From the NCBI GenBank assembly GCA_049282355.1, contig JBAPTW010000329.1:1-20137 (forward strand): a stretch of DNA of 20,137 bases. Direction: 5' to 3'. Numbering within the stretch: position 1 is the stretch's first letter; each line of letters opens with the position of its first letter. Origin of the DNA: JAGTVB01 sp049282355 (GTDB lineage Bacteria > Pseudomonadota > Gammaproteobacteria > HK1). The translations under genes were made by a program, and so were the position numbers. Below are positions 1-7,380 of this stretch, piece by piece. The notes under the pieces are model-generated. The model saw only the letters and a list, made by a program, of their open reading frames with translations. It was not told where the DNA came from and searched no databases.

Positions 1-324
1 TTTTTGATATACGAGGTGTCCTCCCAGGGTGTGCGCTTAATTGGCGTACGAAAAACGGAGCGCTACTGCGCTGGTCCGGCCAATTGCGCTCAACGTGAGG
101 AAATTCTTAGCCGCGCCGTGCGGGCACTCGAGGGGTGCACTGCGGTGCTCTGCACGAAGATCGGCTTTGAGCCTTGGCGTGCGCTGGAGGCTGCCGGCAT
201 TGTGCCGAACGTGGAACAGGTCGACTTGCCTATTGAACAAGGTGTGGAGGCGGTTTATCGGGAGCTGCTGCGCACTGGTGATGATCAACGGTTGGATCCG
301 ACGGCGGCGATGGCGAGCGCTTAA
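1..324 (+). CDS. nifB: NifB, C-terminal (NifX-like) domain, 5' truncated by window edge
   Basis: NifB is the radical-SAM enzyme that makes NifB-co, the 8Fe-9S-C core of the FeMo cofactor. Only the last 107 codons are present, open from the first base with no start inside the window. They form the C-terminal NifX/NafY-type cofactor-binding domain, recognisable from IYEVSSQGVRLIGVR near the left edge, then RYCAGPANC, ALEGCTAVLCTKIGFEPW and the closing GIVPN...EQGVEAVYREL. The radical-SAM domain must lie upstream of the window. A free-standing NifX is possible in principle, but the KIGFEPW and AVYREL segments fit the NifB tail better. The next gene begins 150 bp downstream with its own SD. The neighbours (two ferredoxin-type proteins, then nifQ) match nifB operons of other Proteobacteria. 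Confidence 0.85.
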   Translation, partial: FLIYEVSSQGVRLIGVRKTERYCAGPANCAQREEILSRAVRALEGCTAVLCTKIGFEPWRALEAAGIVPNVEQVDLPIEQGVEAVYRELLRTGDDQRLDPTAAMASA

Positions 325-474
325 GGGGCAGTGGGAATTTCGTGCAGCCTCGCCTCGCTTGCGGGTGACACAGGGGCAGTCGTCAGCACAAGCATTATTC
401 GGCGAGACACCGACATGGAGTAACGAACCTAGGCGCGCGCTTTTGCGATACACGTGACAGGAGGATAGAAAGGC

Positions 475-759
475 ATGCCCAAAGCAAAGGTAACGTTCGA
501 GGACATCAACTTGACAGTGTCCGTGCCCGTCGGGACACGGATCATCGAGGTTTCAGAAAAGGTTGGCTCTGGCATCATCTATGGCTGTCGGGAGTGCGAT
601 TGCGGGACTTGCTTAATGAAGATCCTGGAGGGGTGGAACAATCTTTCCGAGCCCTCCGTGTTGGAGGACAAAGTATTGCGGGAAAATTTGGCAGGCAAAC
701 ACTTTCGGCTTGCCTGTCAAGCGCAGATCCTGGGGGATTGTGCGGTCAGACCAGCTTGA
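475..759 (+). CDS. nif-associated 2Fe-2S ferredoxin
   Basis: A 94-residue plant/adrenodoxin-fold [2Fe-2S] ferredoxin, probably a soluble electron carrier for nitrogenase or for NifB-co/FeMo-co assembly. Visible cluster motif: C38-x4-C43-x2-C46 followed by C81 in the segment FRLACQ. C41 is an extra cysteine inside the first loop, and C89 lies near the C-terminus. The start is set by an SD (AGGAGG, 459-464) ten bases before the ATG. The overall layout (a beta-strand N-terminus with VSVPVGTRIIEV, then the Cys loop) fits FdxD/FeSII-type ferredoxins encoded in nif regions. It lies between nifB and an FeSII homologue in the same direction, so co-transcription is likely. Its exact partner cannot be read from the sequence. 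Confidence 0.85.
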   Translation: MPKAKVTFEDINLTVSVPVGTRIIEVSEKVGSGIIYGCRECDCGTCLMKILEGWNNLSEPSVLEDKVLRENLAGKHFRLACQAQILGDCAVRPA

Positions 760-828
760 GCATGAGGCACGAAGTATGAAGCGCGCCCAAGTTTTTTCTA
801 TCAAGTCAGCGGAAGGAAGTGGAAAAAC

Positions 829-1179
829 ATGGCACTCATTACCTTTAGTAACCCGGAGTACAAGGACAAGACTGTCTACGCGGTGGCAGGTAGCCATACG
901 CAGACGGTGCTGAAAATCGCTCGGGAACACCAGGTCCCGATTGCCTTTGATTGTCAGGACGGCGAATGTGGTAGTTGTCTGGTTCGGGTTACCGCGCTCG
1001 ACGGCAAAGGTGCCCGCATGGGCGGACCGCTCACCGACAAGGAGCGCGCGCGGCTGCTGGAGCTTGGTAAGCTGACGAAGACAGAAGTCGAAGACATGTT
1101 GGTCGACGACTTCCCCCGGGAGTGGAGGCTGGCTTGCCAGATGATTGTGCGCGACGAGGATATTCTGGTGGAGTATTAG
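829..1179 (+). CDS. fesII: Shethna FeSII-like 2Fe-2S protein (nitrogenase oxygen protection)
   Basis: In Azotobacter the [2Fe-2S] FeSII (Shethna) protein binds oxidised Fe protein and MoFe protein in a ternary complex that shields nitrogenase from O2. This 116-residue protein has the same length class and architecture. An N-terminal MALITFSNPEYK strand comes first, then FDCQDGECGSCLVRV with C42-x4-C47-x2-C50. Next is a Lys/Arg-rich helical insertion at about 58-97 (PLTDKERARLLELGKLTK), then WRLACQMIV with C103, and a DEDILVEY end. From memory, FeSII has near-identical FECQDGNCGSCLV, LLTDKER, YRLACQTIV and DEDLLVEF segments. A strong purine-rich SD (811-819) precedes the ATG. The gene ends 2 bp before the nifQ start, implying co-expression. 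Ordinary electron-transfer ferredoxin is the alternative, but the insertion argues for FeSII. Confidence 0.85.
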   Translation: MALITFSNPEYKDKTVYAVAGSHTQTVLKIAREHQVPIAFDCQDGECGSCLVRVTALDGKGARMGGPLTDKERARLLELGKLTKTEVEDMLVDDFPREWRLACQMIVRDEDILVEY

Positions 1180-1181
1180 AG

Positions 1182-1787
1182 ATGGGCGTCAGGCAGGCAG
1201 CATGGCACAAGGGCGAGGAGGTCGGATGCGTCGCGCGGGGTGTCTATGCTGAGCTGATGGCACACCGTTGCGGTCACCCCAATGATCACGGGCTTGCCTG
1301 TATCCACGCCACATGGGTTGCTGGGGGAGGCATCCTGCCCAATCGACTAGGTTTGACACCGCTAGCCTATGCGCGCCTGCGTCATCACCATTTTCCCGGG
1401 ACCCGGGTTGGGTTCGCGATCGGGCGGTATGGTAGAGTCGACTCGCACAGAAGAGCAGAATGGGAAGACCTGAGGGCGCTACTGCTCGCGCACCGTGCAG
1501 ACCGGGATGAATCCGAGGAGTGGGTGGCGGATATATTCGTTGCCGCCTGCATGGGCAGCGATCATCTGTGGCAGGACCTTGGGCTTTGGTCTCGTCGGGA
1601 TCTGTCCGTCCTTTTCCGACACAATTTTCCGACTCTCATGGAGAAAAACGTAGGGGATATGAAGTGGAAGAAGTTCCTCTACAAGCAGCTCTGTCTACAA
1701 CAGGGGATCTACGTCTGTCGCGCACCCTCCTGCGAAGTGTGCCAAGACTATCGCGAGTGTTTTGGTGCAGAAGAAGTCGATCATTAA
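1182..1787 (+). CDS. nifQ: NifQ, molybdenum donor for FeMo-co synthesis
   Basis: NifQ is an Fe-S protein that passes molybdenum to the NifEN/NifH cofactor-assembly machinery. The 201-residue product carries the family signature near its C-terminus: C179-x4-C184-x2-C187-x5-C193 (CRAPSCEVCQDYREC), which holds the [Mo-Fe-S] cluster. Other family-typical segments are HLWQDLGLWSR, LFRHNFPTL and MKWKKFLYKQLC. The ATG at 1182 lies 2 bp after the fesII stop. An in-frame ATG 60 bp upstream would overlap fesII by 58 bp and adds nothing NifQ-like, so I chose 1182. N-terminal residues 1-50 are less conserved but include C16, C30 and C40. Its place at the end of the nifB operon is usual for nifQ. Confidence 0.92.
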   Translation: MGVRQAAWHKGEEVGCVARGVYAELMAHRCGHPNDHGLACIHATWVAGGGILPNRLGLTPLAYARLRHHHFPGTRVGFAIGRYGRVDSHRRAEWEDLRALLLAHRADRDESEEWVADIFVAACMGSDHLWQDLGLWSRRDLSVLFRHNFPTLMEKNVGDMKWKKFLYKQLCLQQGIYVCRAPSCEVCQDYRECFGAEEVDH

Positions 1788-1846
1788 CCTCGACCAGCCT
1801 TCGATAGACTTCGCCTCAGCCGGGCCTGGTTTTGCAAGGGCTCAAA

Positions 1847-1868
1847 AAGGGGTCACGTCTTGAATTAT
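1847..1868. repeat. Left 22-bp inverted repeat of RAYT element
   Basis: It matches the reverse complement of 2752-2773 at all 22 positions. It overlaps the transposase stop codon (1865-1867). Bases outside the 22 diverge, which defines the arm. Confidence 0.9.
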
Positions 1869-2725
1869 TTCCCTGATGACTGCGCATTGGCAATCTTGCT
1901 AACCGTGGTGTAATGAAGGTTAATAGCTGACGCGATTTCGGTTAGCGTGTAACCATGCTCCAAGTGTGCCGTTCTGATAAGCCGGTTCCGGTCCTCACGG
2001 GACCATTTTTCTTGTTTGCCAAAGAGAACATCCAAGGCAGGACGGTCAGCAAACCGCTGCACTCTAGGAACCTCTTTGACGCTTCGCGCACCGTCTAACC
2101 TGCCCGTTAGCTTTTTCACGAACTCATCACTACCCAGAAGTACTTGCCCTCTCAGCTCGCACCACGGTGAGGTTGCCCCTCTGCCGTCCTTCACGAACGC
2201 TATGTACCTTCTCTGTGCGGTGGAGCGCCGGTTGGCAAGCTGCCCGAGAACCCAGTCCGTAGTGAGGAAAGCCGGCGAGTCAGCGAATCCCCCCGTTGCT
2301 CGATAGCTGCTCCAGGGGTAGCGCTCAAGCGACCTGACGAGCTTGGCTCGAGCGGGGTTAAGAACCACATACCGGCAAAGTTCCAGCAAGTAGCTGTCGC
2401 GCTCGACCAGGATCGCCTTGAAGCGCCCTTGAAATAAATGTCCCACCCGTCCATGACACCTGTTGTAGCGCTGGGTGTAGACGCCATTGAGGTGTCGCAT
2501 ACCCCGCGAGAGATTGCCCTCCGGGGTTTCTACCAGCAGGTGATAGTGATTCCCCATCAGGCAGTAGGCATGACATAGCCAGTGGTATCGATCAACGGCG
2601 GTGCTTAGAACCTGCAGGAACTCTGCGCGGTCGCTGTCGTTCTCATAAATCGCTAGTCGCGCGTTGCCCCGGCTCGTGACGTGGTAGACGGCACTGGGGA
2701 ACTCTATTCGTAGCTGTCTCGCCAT
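1865..2725 (-). CDS. REP-associated tyrosine transposase (RAYT, Y1_Tnp family)
   Basis: A 286-residue HUH-type single-strand nuclease of the IS200/RAYT superfamily. These act on REP/BIME hairpins, and many are domesticated single-copy genes. Visible motifs are the N-terminal RIEFPSAVYHVTSRGN, the metal-binding HUH-like H60-Y-H62 in MGNHYHLLVETP, GRVGHLFQGRFK, and the candidate nucleophile Y119 in CRYVVLNPARA followed by YPWSSYRA. The C-terminus adds a helix-turn-helix (GYTLTEIASAINLHYTTVSKIA, about 258-280) resembling the DnaA/Chp helix-turn-helix found in this family. The frame is intact with no stops. It runs opposite to the flanking nif genes and has no functional link to nitrogen fixation. 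Confidence 0.9.
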   Translation of the reverse strand: MARQLRIEFPSAVYHVTSRGNARLAIYENDSDRAEFLQVLSTAVDRYHWLCHAYCLMGNHYHLLVETPEGNLSRGMRHLNGVYTQRYNRCHGRVGHLFQGRFKAILVERDSYLLELCRYVVLNPARAKLVRSLERYPWSSYRATGGFADSPAFLTTDWVLGQLANRRSTAQRRYIAFVKDGRGATSPWCELRGQVLLGSDEFVKKLTGRLDGARSVKEVPRVQRFADRPALDVLFGKQEKWSREDRNRLIRTAHLEHGYTLTEIASAINLHYTTVSKIANAQSSGK

Positions 2726-2751
2726 GCGGGGACAATAACCGATAGGAGATT

Positions 2752-2773
2752 ATAATTCAAGACGTGACCCCTT
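2752..2773. repeat. Right 22-bp inverted repeat of RAYT element
   Basis: Perfect inverted partner of 1847-1868. It starts 26 bp upstream of the transposase ATG (minus strand) and ends 13 bp before the NifA-type site of the nifH promoter. Confidence 0.9.
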
Positions 2774-2786
2774 ATCCTATCCCGGA

Positions 2787-2802
2787 TGTCGTCAACCGTA
2801 CA
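2787..2802 (+). promoter_or_regulatory. NifA upstream activator site (TGT-N10-ACA)
   Basis: A perfect TGT-N10-ACA match, about 120-140 bp upstream of the predicted nifH transcription start, where NifA enhancer sites normally lie. A second, imperfect half-match (TGT-N10-ACC) lies at 2817-2832. Below it is an A/T-rich stretch (about 2850-2895) suited to bending, though I found no clean IHF consensus. Two TGCGCA palindromes spaced 10 bp apart lie at 2833-2848. Confidence 0.8.
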
Positions 2803-2899
2803 GTAAAGGCGGGCTGTGTTGCATTTGTCACCTGCGCAACGCTGCGCACGTTGAATAAAAAAATAATAATATGAAAGGCTTAAGTTTAATTTAGACTCA

Positions 2900-2915
2900 T
2901 GGCACGGGCCTTGCC
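2900..2915 (+). promoter_or_regulatory. Sigma-54 (-24/-12) promoter of nifH
   Basis: TGGCAC-N5-TTGCC, with GG of the -24 element at 2901-2902 and GC of the -12 element at 2913-2914. This matches the RpoN consensus TGGCAC-N5-TTGC. The expected start is near 2926, leaving about 44 nt of leader before the nifH ATG at 2970. Together with the upstream TGT-N10-ACA site it indicates NifA/RpoN control of the nifH operon. Confidence 0.9.
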
Positions 2916-2969
2916 GAAGGCTTTATCAATCTCCACATTCCAACGAGCAACCCTTAAGGAGAATTTTCT

Positions 2970-3866
2970 ATGGCCATCCGGCAGTGCGCAGTTTATGGCA
3001 AGGGCGGCATCGGTAAGTCCACGACCACCCAGAATCTGGTGGCGGCGATGGCCGAAGCAGGGAAAAAGATCATGATCGTCGGCTGCGATCCAAAAGCTGA
3101 CGCGACCCGTCTCATTCTTCATTCCAAAGCGCAGGCAACCATCATGCACCTTGCCGCTGAGCAGGGCAGCGTCGAGGACCTAGAGCTTGAAGACGTGCTC
3201 AGGGCGGGCTATCGCGACGTGAGGTGCGTCGAGTCCGGGGGGCCTGAGCCAGGAGTCGGTTGTGCGGGCCGCGGTGTCATCACCGCCATTAACTTCCTCG
3301 AGGAGGAAGGCGCCTACGAAGAAGACCTCGATTTTGTGTTTTACGACGTTCTTGGGGATGTGGTGTGCGGCGGTTTTGCCATGCCGATCCGGGAAAACAA
3401 GGCTCAGGAGATCTATATCGTGGTCTCCGGCGAGATGATGGCGATGTACGCTGCCAACAACATCGCCCGCGGTATCGTTAAATACGCCAGCTCCGGCAGC
3501 GTGCGCCTGGCCGGCCTCATCTGCAATTCCCGCATGACCGACCGAGAGGCTGATCTCATCGAGGCCCTTGCCGCACGCCTTGGCACGCAAATGATTCATT
3601 TTGTGCCTCGGGACAACGTGGTGCAGCGCGCCGAAATTCGGCGTATGACAGTCATCGAATACGACCCCACTAGCAAGCAGGCCGATGAGTACCGCGCACT
3701 GGCGCAGAAGATGATCGACAACAAGAAGTTCGTGGTCCCGACACCGCTTTCCATGGATGAGCTCGAAGAGCTGTTAATGGAGTTCGGAATCCTCGACGAC
3801 GATGACAGCATGGTCGGCAAAACAGCCGCGGAAGAGGCTGCCGAGCGCATGGTTGCGATTGGCTAG
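2970..3866 (+). CDS. nifH: Nitrogenase Fe protein (dinitrogenase reductase)
   Basis: A homodimeric ATP-dependent reductase that delivers electrons to the MoFe protein and is also needed for FeMo-co and P-cluster maturation. At 298 residues it has the usual length. Seen: the P-loop YGKGGIGKST (9-18), the switch I region GCDPKADATRL, [4Fe-4S] ligands C98 and C133, R101 in GCAGRGV (the residue ADP-ribosylated by DraT where that system exists), and VLGDVVCGGFAMPIRE. Counting the initiator Met, C98/R101/C133 match the A. vinelandii positions. SD AAGGAG at 2956-2961 lies 8 bp before the ATG. It is first in the operon behind the sigma-54 promoter. nifD follows after 46 bp. Confidence 0.98.
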   Translation: MAIRQCAVYGKGGIGKSTTTQNLVAAMAEAGKKIMIVGCDPKADATRLILHSKAQATIMHLAAEQGSVEDLELEDVLRAGYRDVRCVESGGPEPGVGCAGRGVITAINFLEEEGAYEEDLDFVFYDVLGDVVCGGFAMPIRENKAQEIYIVVSGEMMAMYAANNIARGIVKYASSGSVRLAGLICNSRMTDREADLIEALAARLGTQMIHFVPRDNVVQRAEIRRMTVIEYDPTSKQADEYRALAQKMIDNKKFVVPTPLSMDELEELLMEFGILDDDDSMVGKTAAEEAAERMVAIG

Positions 3867-3912
3867 GCCAACGATATCGATAGCTCATCAAGTTTTGCGA
3901 AGGAGGCAGTCC

Positions 3913-5382
3913 ATGCCCGAAATAACCCATGAACAGGCTGAAGCCCTCATTCAGGAGGTGTTAGAAGTTTATCCCGATAACGCCAAGAAAGAGCGGGCTC
4001 GGCATTTGGCGGTCAACGATCCCAATATCAGCAGTGCCAAGAAGTGCATTACCTCGAACCGCAAATCGTTGCCCGGGGTCATGACGATTCGCGGATGTGC
4101 CTATGCGGGCTCGAAGGGGGTGGTTTGGGGGCCGGTCAAGGATATGGTGCACGTCTCCCACGGGCCAGTCGGCTGTGGTCAGTACTCCCGTGCCGGGCGG
4201 CGTAACTATTACACCGGAATGACTGGAGTCAATACGTTCGGCACCATCAACTTTACCTCCGATTTTCAGGAACGGGATATCGTTTTCGGCGGGGATAAAA
4301 AGCTGACCAAGATTATCGACGAGATTGAGATGCTTTTTCCCCTGAGCAAAGGGATTACCTTGCAGTCGGAATGCCCCATTGGGCTCATCGGTGATGACAT
4401 CGAAGCGGTATCGCGCAAGAAGACCAAAGAGACCGGCAAGCCGGTGGTTCCGGTACGCTGCGAGGGATTTCGTGGCGTGTCGCAGTCTCTCGGGCACCAT
4501 ATCGCCAACGACTCCATCCGCGACTGGGTACTCGATCGGCGCGACGGTGATCAGCGCTTTCAGGGTACGCCCTATGATGTGGCCATCATTGGCGACTACA
4601 ACATCGGTGGCGATGCTTGGTCTTCGCGGATCCTGTTAGAGGAGATGGGACTTCGTGTGGTGGCGCAGTGGTCAGGCGACGGCAGCCTCTCCGAGATGGA
4701 GCTCACGCCCAAAGTGAAGCTCAACCTCATCCACTGCTACCGCTCCATGAACTATATCTCGCGCCATATGGAAGAGAAATACGGCATCCCCTGGTTCGAG
4801 TATAACTTTTTCGGGCCCAGCAAGATTGCTGAAAGTCTGCGTGCTATCGCGGCGCATTTCGATGACAAGATAAAGGCAGGTGCGGAGCAGGTGATTGCCA
4901 AGTACCAATCGTTTGCCGACGCCGTGATCACCAAGTACCGGCCGCGGCTCGAGGGCAAACGAGTCATGTTGTTCGTAGGCGGACTGCGTCCCCGGCATAC
5001 CATCGGCGCCTATGAAGATCTCGGCATGGAGGTGATCGGGGCCGGTTATGAGTTCGCTCATAACGACGATTACGACCGCACGCTGAAGGAGATGGGTAAG
5101 GCGACTTTACTTTTTGATGATGTGACGGCCTACGAGTTTGAGGAGTTTGCCAAGCGGTTGCGCCCAGACCTTATCGGTTCAGGAATTAAGGAGAAGTACA
5201 TTTTTCAAAAGATGGGGATCCCGTTTCGGCAGATGCACTCCTGGGATTACTCCGGCCCCTACCACGGCTACGACGGATTCGCGATCTTTGCGCGAGACAT
5301 GGACATGACGTTGAACAACCCGTGCTGGGGCAAGCTTGAGGCACCTTGGAAGAACACCGCCGGCGCGACTGCAACCGTCTAA
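3913..5382 (+). CDS. nifD: Nitrogenase MoFe protein alpha chain
   Basis: The alpha subunit of dinitrogenase, which binds FeMo-co and shares the P-cluster with NifK. At 489 residues it is close to the family norm. All cofactor ligands are present at A. vinelandii positions: P-cluster C62, C88 and C154, FeMo-co C275 and H442. Active-site neighbours V70, R96, Q191 and H195 are also present. The ATG at 3913 is preceded by GAAGGAGG (3899-3906), 6 bp away. An in-frame upstream start (3802) would overlap nifH by 65 bp and adds 37 residues with no NifD character, so it is rejected. The intact ligand set argues for an active Mo-nitrogenase rather than a vnf/anf or NifE paralogue. Confidence 0.98.
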   Translation: MPEITHEQAEALIQEVLEVYPDNAKKERARHLAVNDPNISSAKKCITSNRKSLPGVMTIRGCAYAGSKGVVWGPVKDMVHVSHGPVGCGQYSRAGRRNYYTGMTGVNTFGTINFTSDFQERDIVFGGDKKLTKIIDEIEMLFPLSKGITLQSECPIGLIGDDIEAVSRKKTKETGKPVVPVRCEGFRGVSQSLGHHIANDSIRDWVLDRRDGDQRFQGTPYDVAIIGDYNIGGDAWSSRILLEEMGLRVVAQWSGDGSLSEMELTPKVKLNLIHCYRSMNYISRHMEEKYGIPWFEYNFFGPSKIAESLRAIAAHFDDKIKAGAEQVIAKYQSFADAVITKYRPRLEGKRVMLFVGGLRPRHTIGAYEDLGMEVIGAGYEFAHNDDYDRTLKEMGKATLLFDDVTAYEFEEFAKRLRPDLIGSGIKEKYIFQKMGIPFRQMHSWDYSGPYHGYDGFAIFARDMDMTLNNPCWGKLEAPWKNTAGATATV

Positions 5383-5523
5383 ATTCCCATGAAGCCGCCT
5401 TCCAAGGGGAGGGAGGCGCTAATTGAAGCGAGTTTTACGGTAGGTGAGCTGTGGGCGGGTGCGCCCAACCTAAAACCCATGCCGTTGTCCGCGGATGAGT
5501 GGCGCGGTATCTGGAGACAAGCC
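5383..5523 (+). other. nifD-nifK spacer with GC-rich hairpin
   Basis: A 141-bp spacer that is open in the nifK frame from an ATG at 5389 but shows no similarity to NifK N-termini. It contains a hairpin with a 6-bp stem (TGGGCG 5452-5457, CGCCCA 5462-5467, loop GGTG) and the nifK SD (GGAG at 5513-5516). There is no T-run, so it does not look like a terminator. It could affect mRNA processing or stability between nifD and nifK. Confidence 0.5.
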
Positions 5524-7095
5524 ATGAGCCAAGACACCGAAGTGATCAAACCCGGCTATCCGCTTTTTCTCGAAGACAACTATCAGAAGAGCTTGGCGCA
5601 AAAGCGCGCCTGTTTCGAGGAGCCATTCCCGGCGCAAATGCTCGAAGAGACTTTTCAGTGGACCACCACGGAAGAATACAAGACCCTTAACTTTAAGCGC
5701 GAAGCGCTCACCATCAATCCCGCCAAGGCTTGCCAGCCCCTCGGAGCGGTCCTTTGCGCCCTCGGCTTCGATAAGTGTTTACCGTATGTGCATGGGAGCC
5801 AGGGCTGTGTCGCCTACTTTCGCACCTATTTCAACCGTCATTTCAAGGAGCCGGTGGCCTGCGTCTCGGATTCGATGACCGAGGATGCCGCGGTGTTTGG
5901 CGGGCAAAAGAACATGTTCGAAGGATTGAAGAACGCCAAGGCTCTCTATAAGCCCGAGATGATGGCGGTGTCCACGACCTGCATGGCGGAGGTCATTGGC
6001 GACGATCTGAATGCGTTCATCGGTAACGCCAAAGAGGGCGGGCATATTCCACGGGACTTCCCGGTGGCGTTTGCCCACACACCGAGCTTTGTCGGCAGCC
6101 ACACCACGGGCTGGGACAACATGTTTGAAGGCGTGATCCGGCACTTCACCTTGAATTCGATGCAGGACAAGCAGGTGGGTAGCAGCGAGAAGCTCAACAT
6201 TGTTCCCGGATTCGAGACCTACCTGGGGAATTTCCGGGTCATCAAACGGATGCTGCGGGAAATGGGCGTTGAATTTACGCTGCTTTCGGATCCGGAAGAG
6301 GTGCTCGATACACCCTGCGACGGGAAATACCGCATGTATGCCGGCGGCACCACGCAGATTGAGGTGAAAGAGGCGCCGAATGCCGTTGACACGCTGCTTC
6401 TGCAACCTTGGCAGCTGGTCAAGACTCGTAAGTTCGTGCGGGATACCTGGAAGCACGAGGCGCCGGCGCTTCACATTCCGATGGGACTCGGTTGGACCGA
6501 CGAGTTCCTGATGAAAGTCTCTGCGCTCAGCGGTAAGCCCATTCCAGAATCGCTGGAGAAAGAGCGTGGACGGCTCATCGACATGATGACCGATTCCCAC
6601 GCCTGGCTTCATGGCAAACGCTTTGCCCTATGGGGCGACGCAGATTTCGTCATGGGGATGAGCCATTTCCTGCTGGAGCTCGGCGCCGAGCCTACCCACA
6701 TCCTCTGTCATCATGCCAACAAGCGCTGGCGCAAGGAGCTCGAGGGCGTGCTTCAAGGTTCCCCCTATGGCCAGGGCGCAGAGGTTTACACGGGCAAGGA
6801 TCTGTGGCATCTGCGGTCGCTCGTGTTTAGCGATAAACCGGATTTCATGATTGGCAATTCCTATGGGAAGTTCATCCAACGCGACACTCGGCGCAAGGGA
6901 AGAGAGCATGAAGTACCACTCATCCGTATCGGCTTCCCTCTTTTTGATCGGCATCATCTGCACCGCATGACGACGCTTGGCTACGAGGGCGCGATGTATA
7001 TTCTCACTACCCTTGTCAATGCGGTGCTAGAGCGCCTCGACGAAGAGACGATGACCATGGGAAAGACTGACTATGGTTTTGACTTAGTTCGCTGA
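5524..7095 (+). CDS. nifK: Nitrogenase MoFe protein beta chain
   Basis: The beta subunit of dinitrogenase, which shares the P-cluster with NifD. I chose the ATG at 5524 because a GGAG SD (5513-5516) precedes it and because it gives 523 residues, the A. vinelandii length. With this start, P-cluster ligands C70, C95 and C153 and the redox-active S188 all fall at their standard numbers. The N-terminus then reads MSQDTEVIKPGYPLFLEDNY, a typical NifK beginning. The ORF is open 45 codons further upstream (from 5389), but that extension lacks homology. Conserved blocks include FQWTTTEEYKTLNF, NPAKACQPLGAVLCALGF, PYVHGSQGCVAYFR and STTCMAEVIGDDLNAF. nifT follows after 30 bp. Confidence 0.97.
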   Translation: MSQDTEVIKPGYPLFLEDNYQKSLAQKRACFEEPFPAQMLEETFQWTTTEEYKTLNFKREALTINPAKACQPLGAVLCALGFDKCLPYVHGSQGCVAYFRTYFNRHFKEPVACVSDSMTEDAAVFGGQKNMFEGLKNAKALYKPEMMAVSTTCMAEVIGDDLNAFIGNAKEGGHIPRDFPVAFAHTPSFVGSHTTGWDNMFEGVIRHFTLNSMQDKQVGSSEKLNIVPGFETYLGNFRVIKRMLREMGVEFTLLSDPEEVLDTPCDGKYRMYAGGTTQIEVKEAPNAVDTLLLQPWQLVKTRKFVRDTWKHEAPALHIPMGLGWTDEFLMKVSALSGKPIPESLEKERGRLIDMMTDSHAWLHGKRFALWGDADFVMGMSHFLLELGAEPTHILCHHANKRWRKELEGVLQGSPYGQGAEVYTGKDLWHLRSLVFSDKPDFMIGNSYGKFIQRDTRRKGREHEVPLIRIGFPLFDRHHLHRMTTLGYEGAMYILTTLVNAVLERLDEETMTMGKTDYGFDLVR

Positions 7096-7125
7096 TGCGC
7101 CGGAAATGGCCAAGAGAGCATACCC

Positions 7126-7338
7126 ATGGCAAACGTAATGATTCGAAAAGACCCTAACGGTAGCCTCGTCTTTTATCTCGCCAAGAAGGACCTCGAGGCG
7201 CACATCCTCGCCATTGAATACGATGACGCAGAGGGATTTGGGGGCGAGCTCACTCTTGACGACGGATCGCGCTATTACGTCGATCCTTTGACTCCGGCGC
7301 CAAAGCTACCGATCACGGTGCGTGCGCGGCGCTTGTGA
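7126..7338 (+). CDS. nifT: NifT/FixU family small protein
   Basis: A 70-residue protein typical of NifT (FixU), found directly after nifK in many diazotrophs. Its biochemical role is unclear and mutants often have little phenotype. Seen: MANVMIRKDPNGSLVFYLAKKDLEA, then GGELTLDDGSRYYVDP and LPITVRARRL, a small beta-rich fold. It starts 30 bp after the nifK stop and is followed after 42 bp by the ferredoxin gene, consistent with the nifHDKT operon order. Confidence 0.93.
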   Translation: MANVMIRKDPNGSLVFYLAKKDLEAHILAIEYDDAEGFGGELTLDDGSRYYVDPLTPAPKLPITVRARRL

Positions 7339-7380
7339 AAATAGCTAACTTACCTCTGTCAGTATGAAGGAGACCAGCTC

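Larger units (their letters stand above)
1847..2773. mobile_element. RAYT-type Y1 transposase element with perfect 22-bp inverted repeat ends
   Basis: A 927-bp unit between nifQ and the nifH regulatory region. Its ends are a perfect 22-bp inverted repeat: 1847-1868 and 2752-2773, core GGGGTCACGTCTTGAATT reading inward from the left end. The only gene inside is a minus-strand REP-associated tyrosine transposase. The left repeat overlaps the last codons and stop of that gene. The right repeat ends only 13 bp before the predicted NifA site at 2787. IS200/IS605-like HUH elements normally have hairpin ends rather than long inverted repeats. RAYTs are usually flanked by REP-like inverted sequences, which is how I read these. 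Confidence 0.75.

Noticed and set aside
1122..1181. Earlier NifQ start
   Set aside because: Would overlap fesII by 58 bp; the ATG at 1182 directly follows the fesII stop.
3802..3912. N-terminal extension of NifD
   Set aside because: Overlaps nifH, lacks homology, and the 3913 start has a strong SD and gives standard residue numbering.
5389..5523. N-terminal extension of NifK
   Set aside because: The 5524 start has an SD and restores exact A. vinelandii ligand numbering and length.
5779..6612. 277-codon minus-strand ORF
   Set aside because: Lies wholly antisense to nifK; a codon-bias shadow with no recognisable domain.
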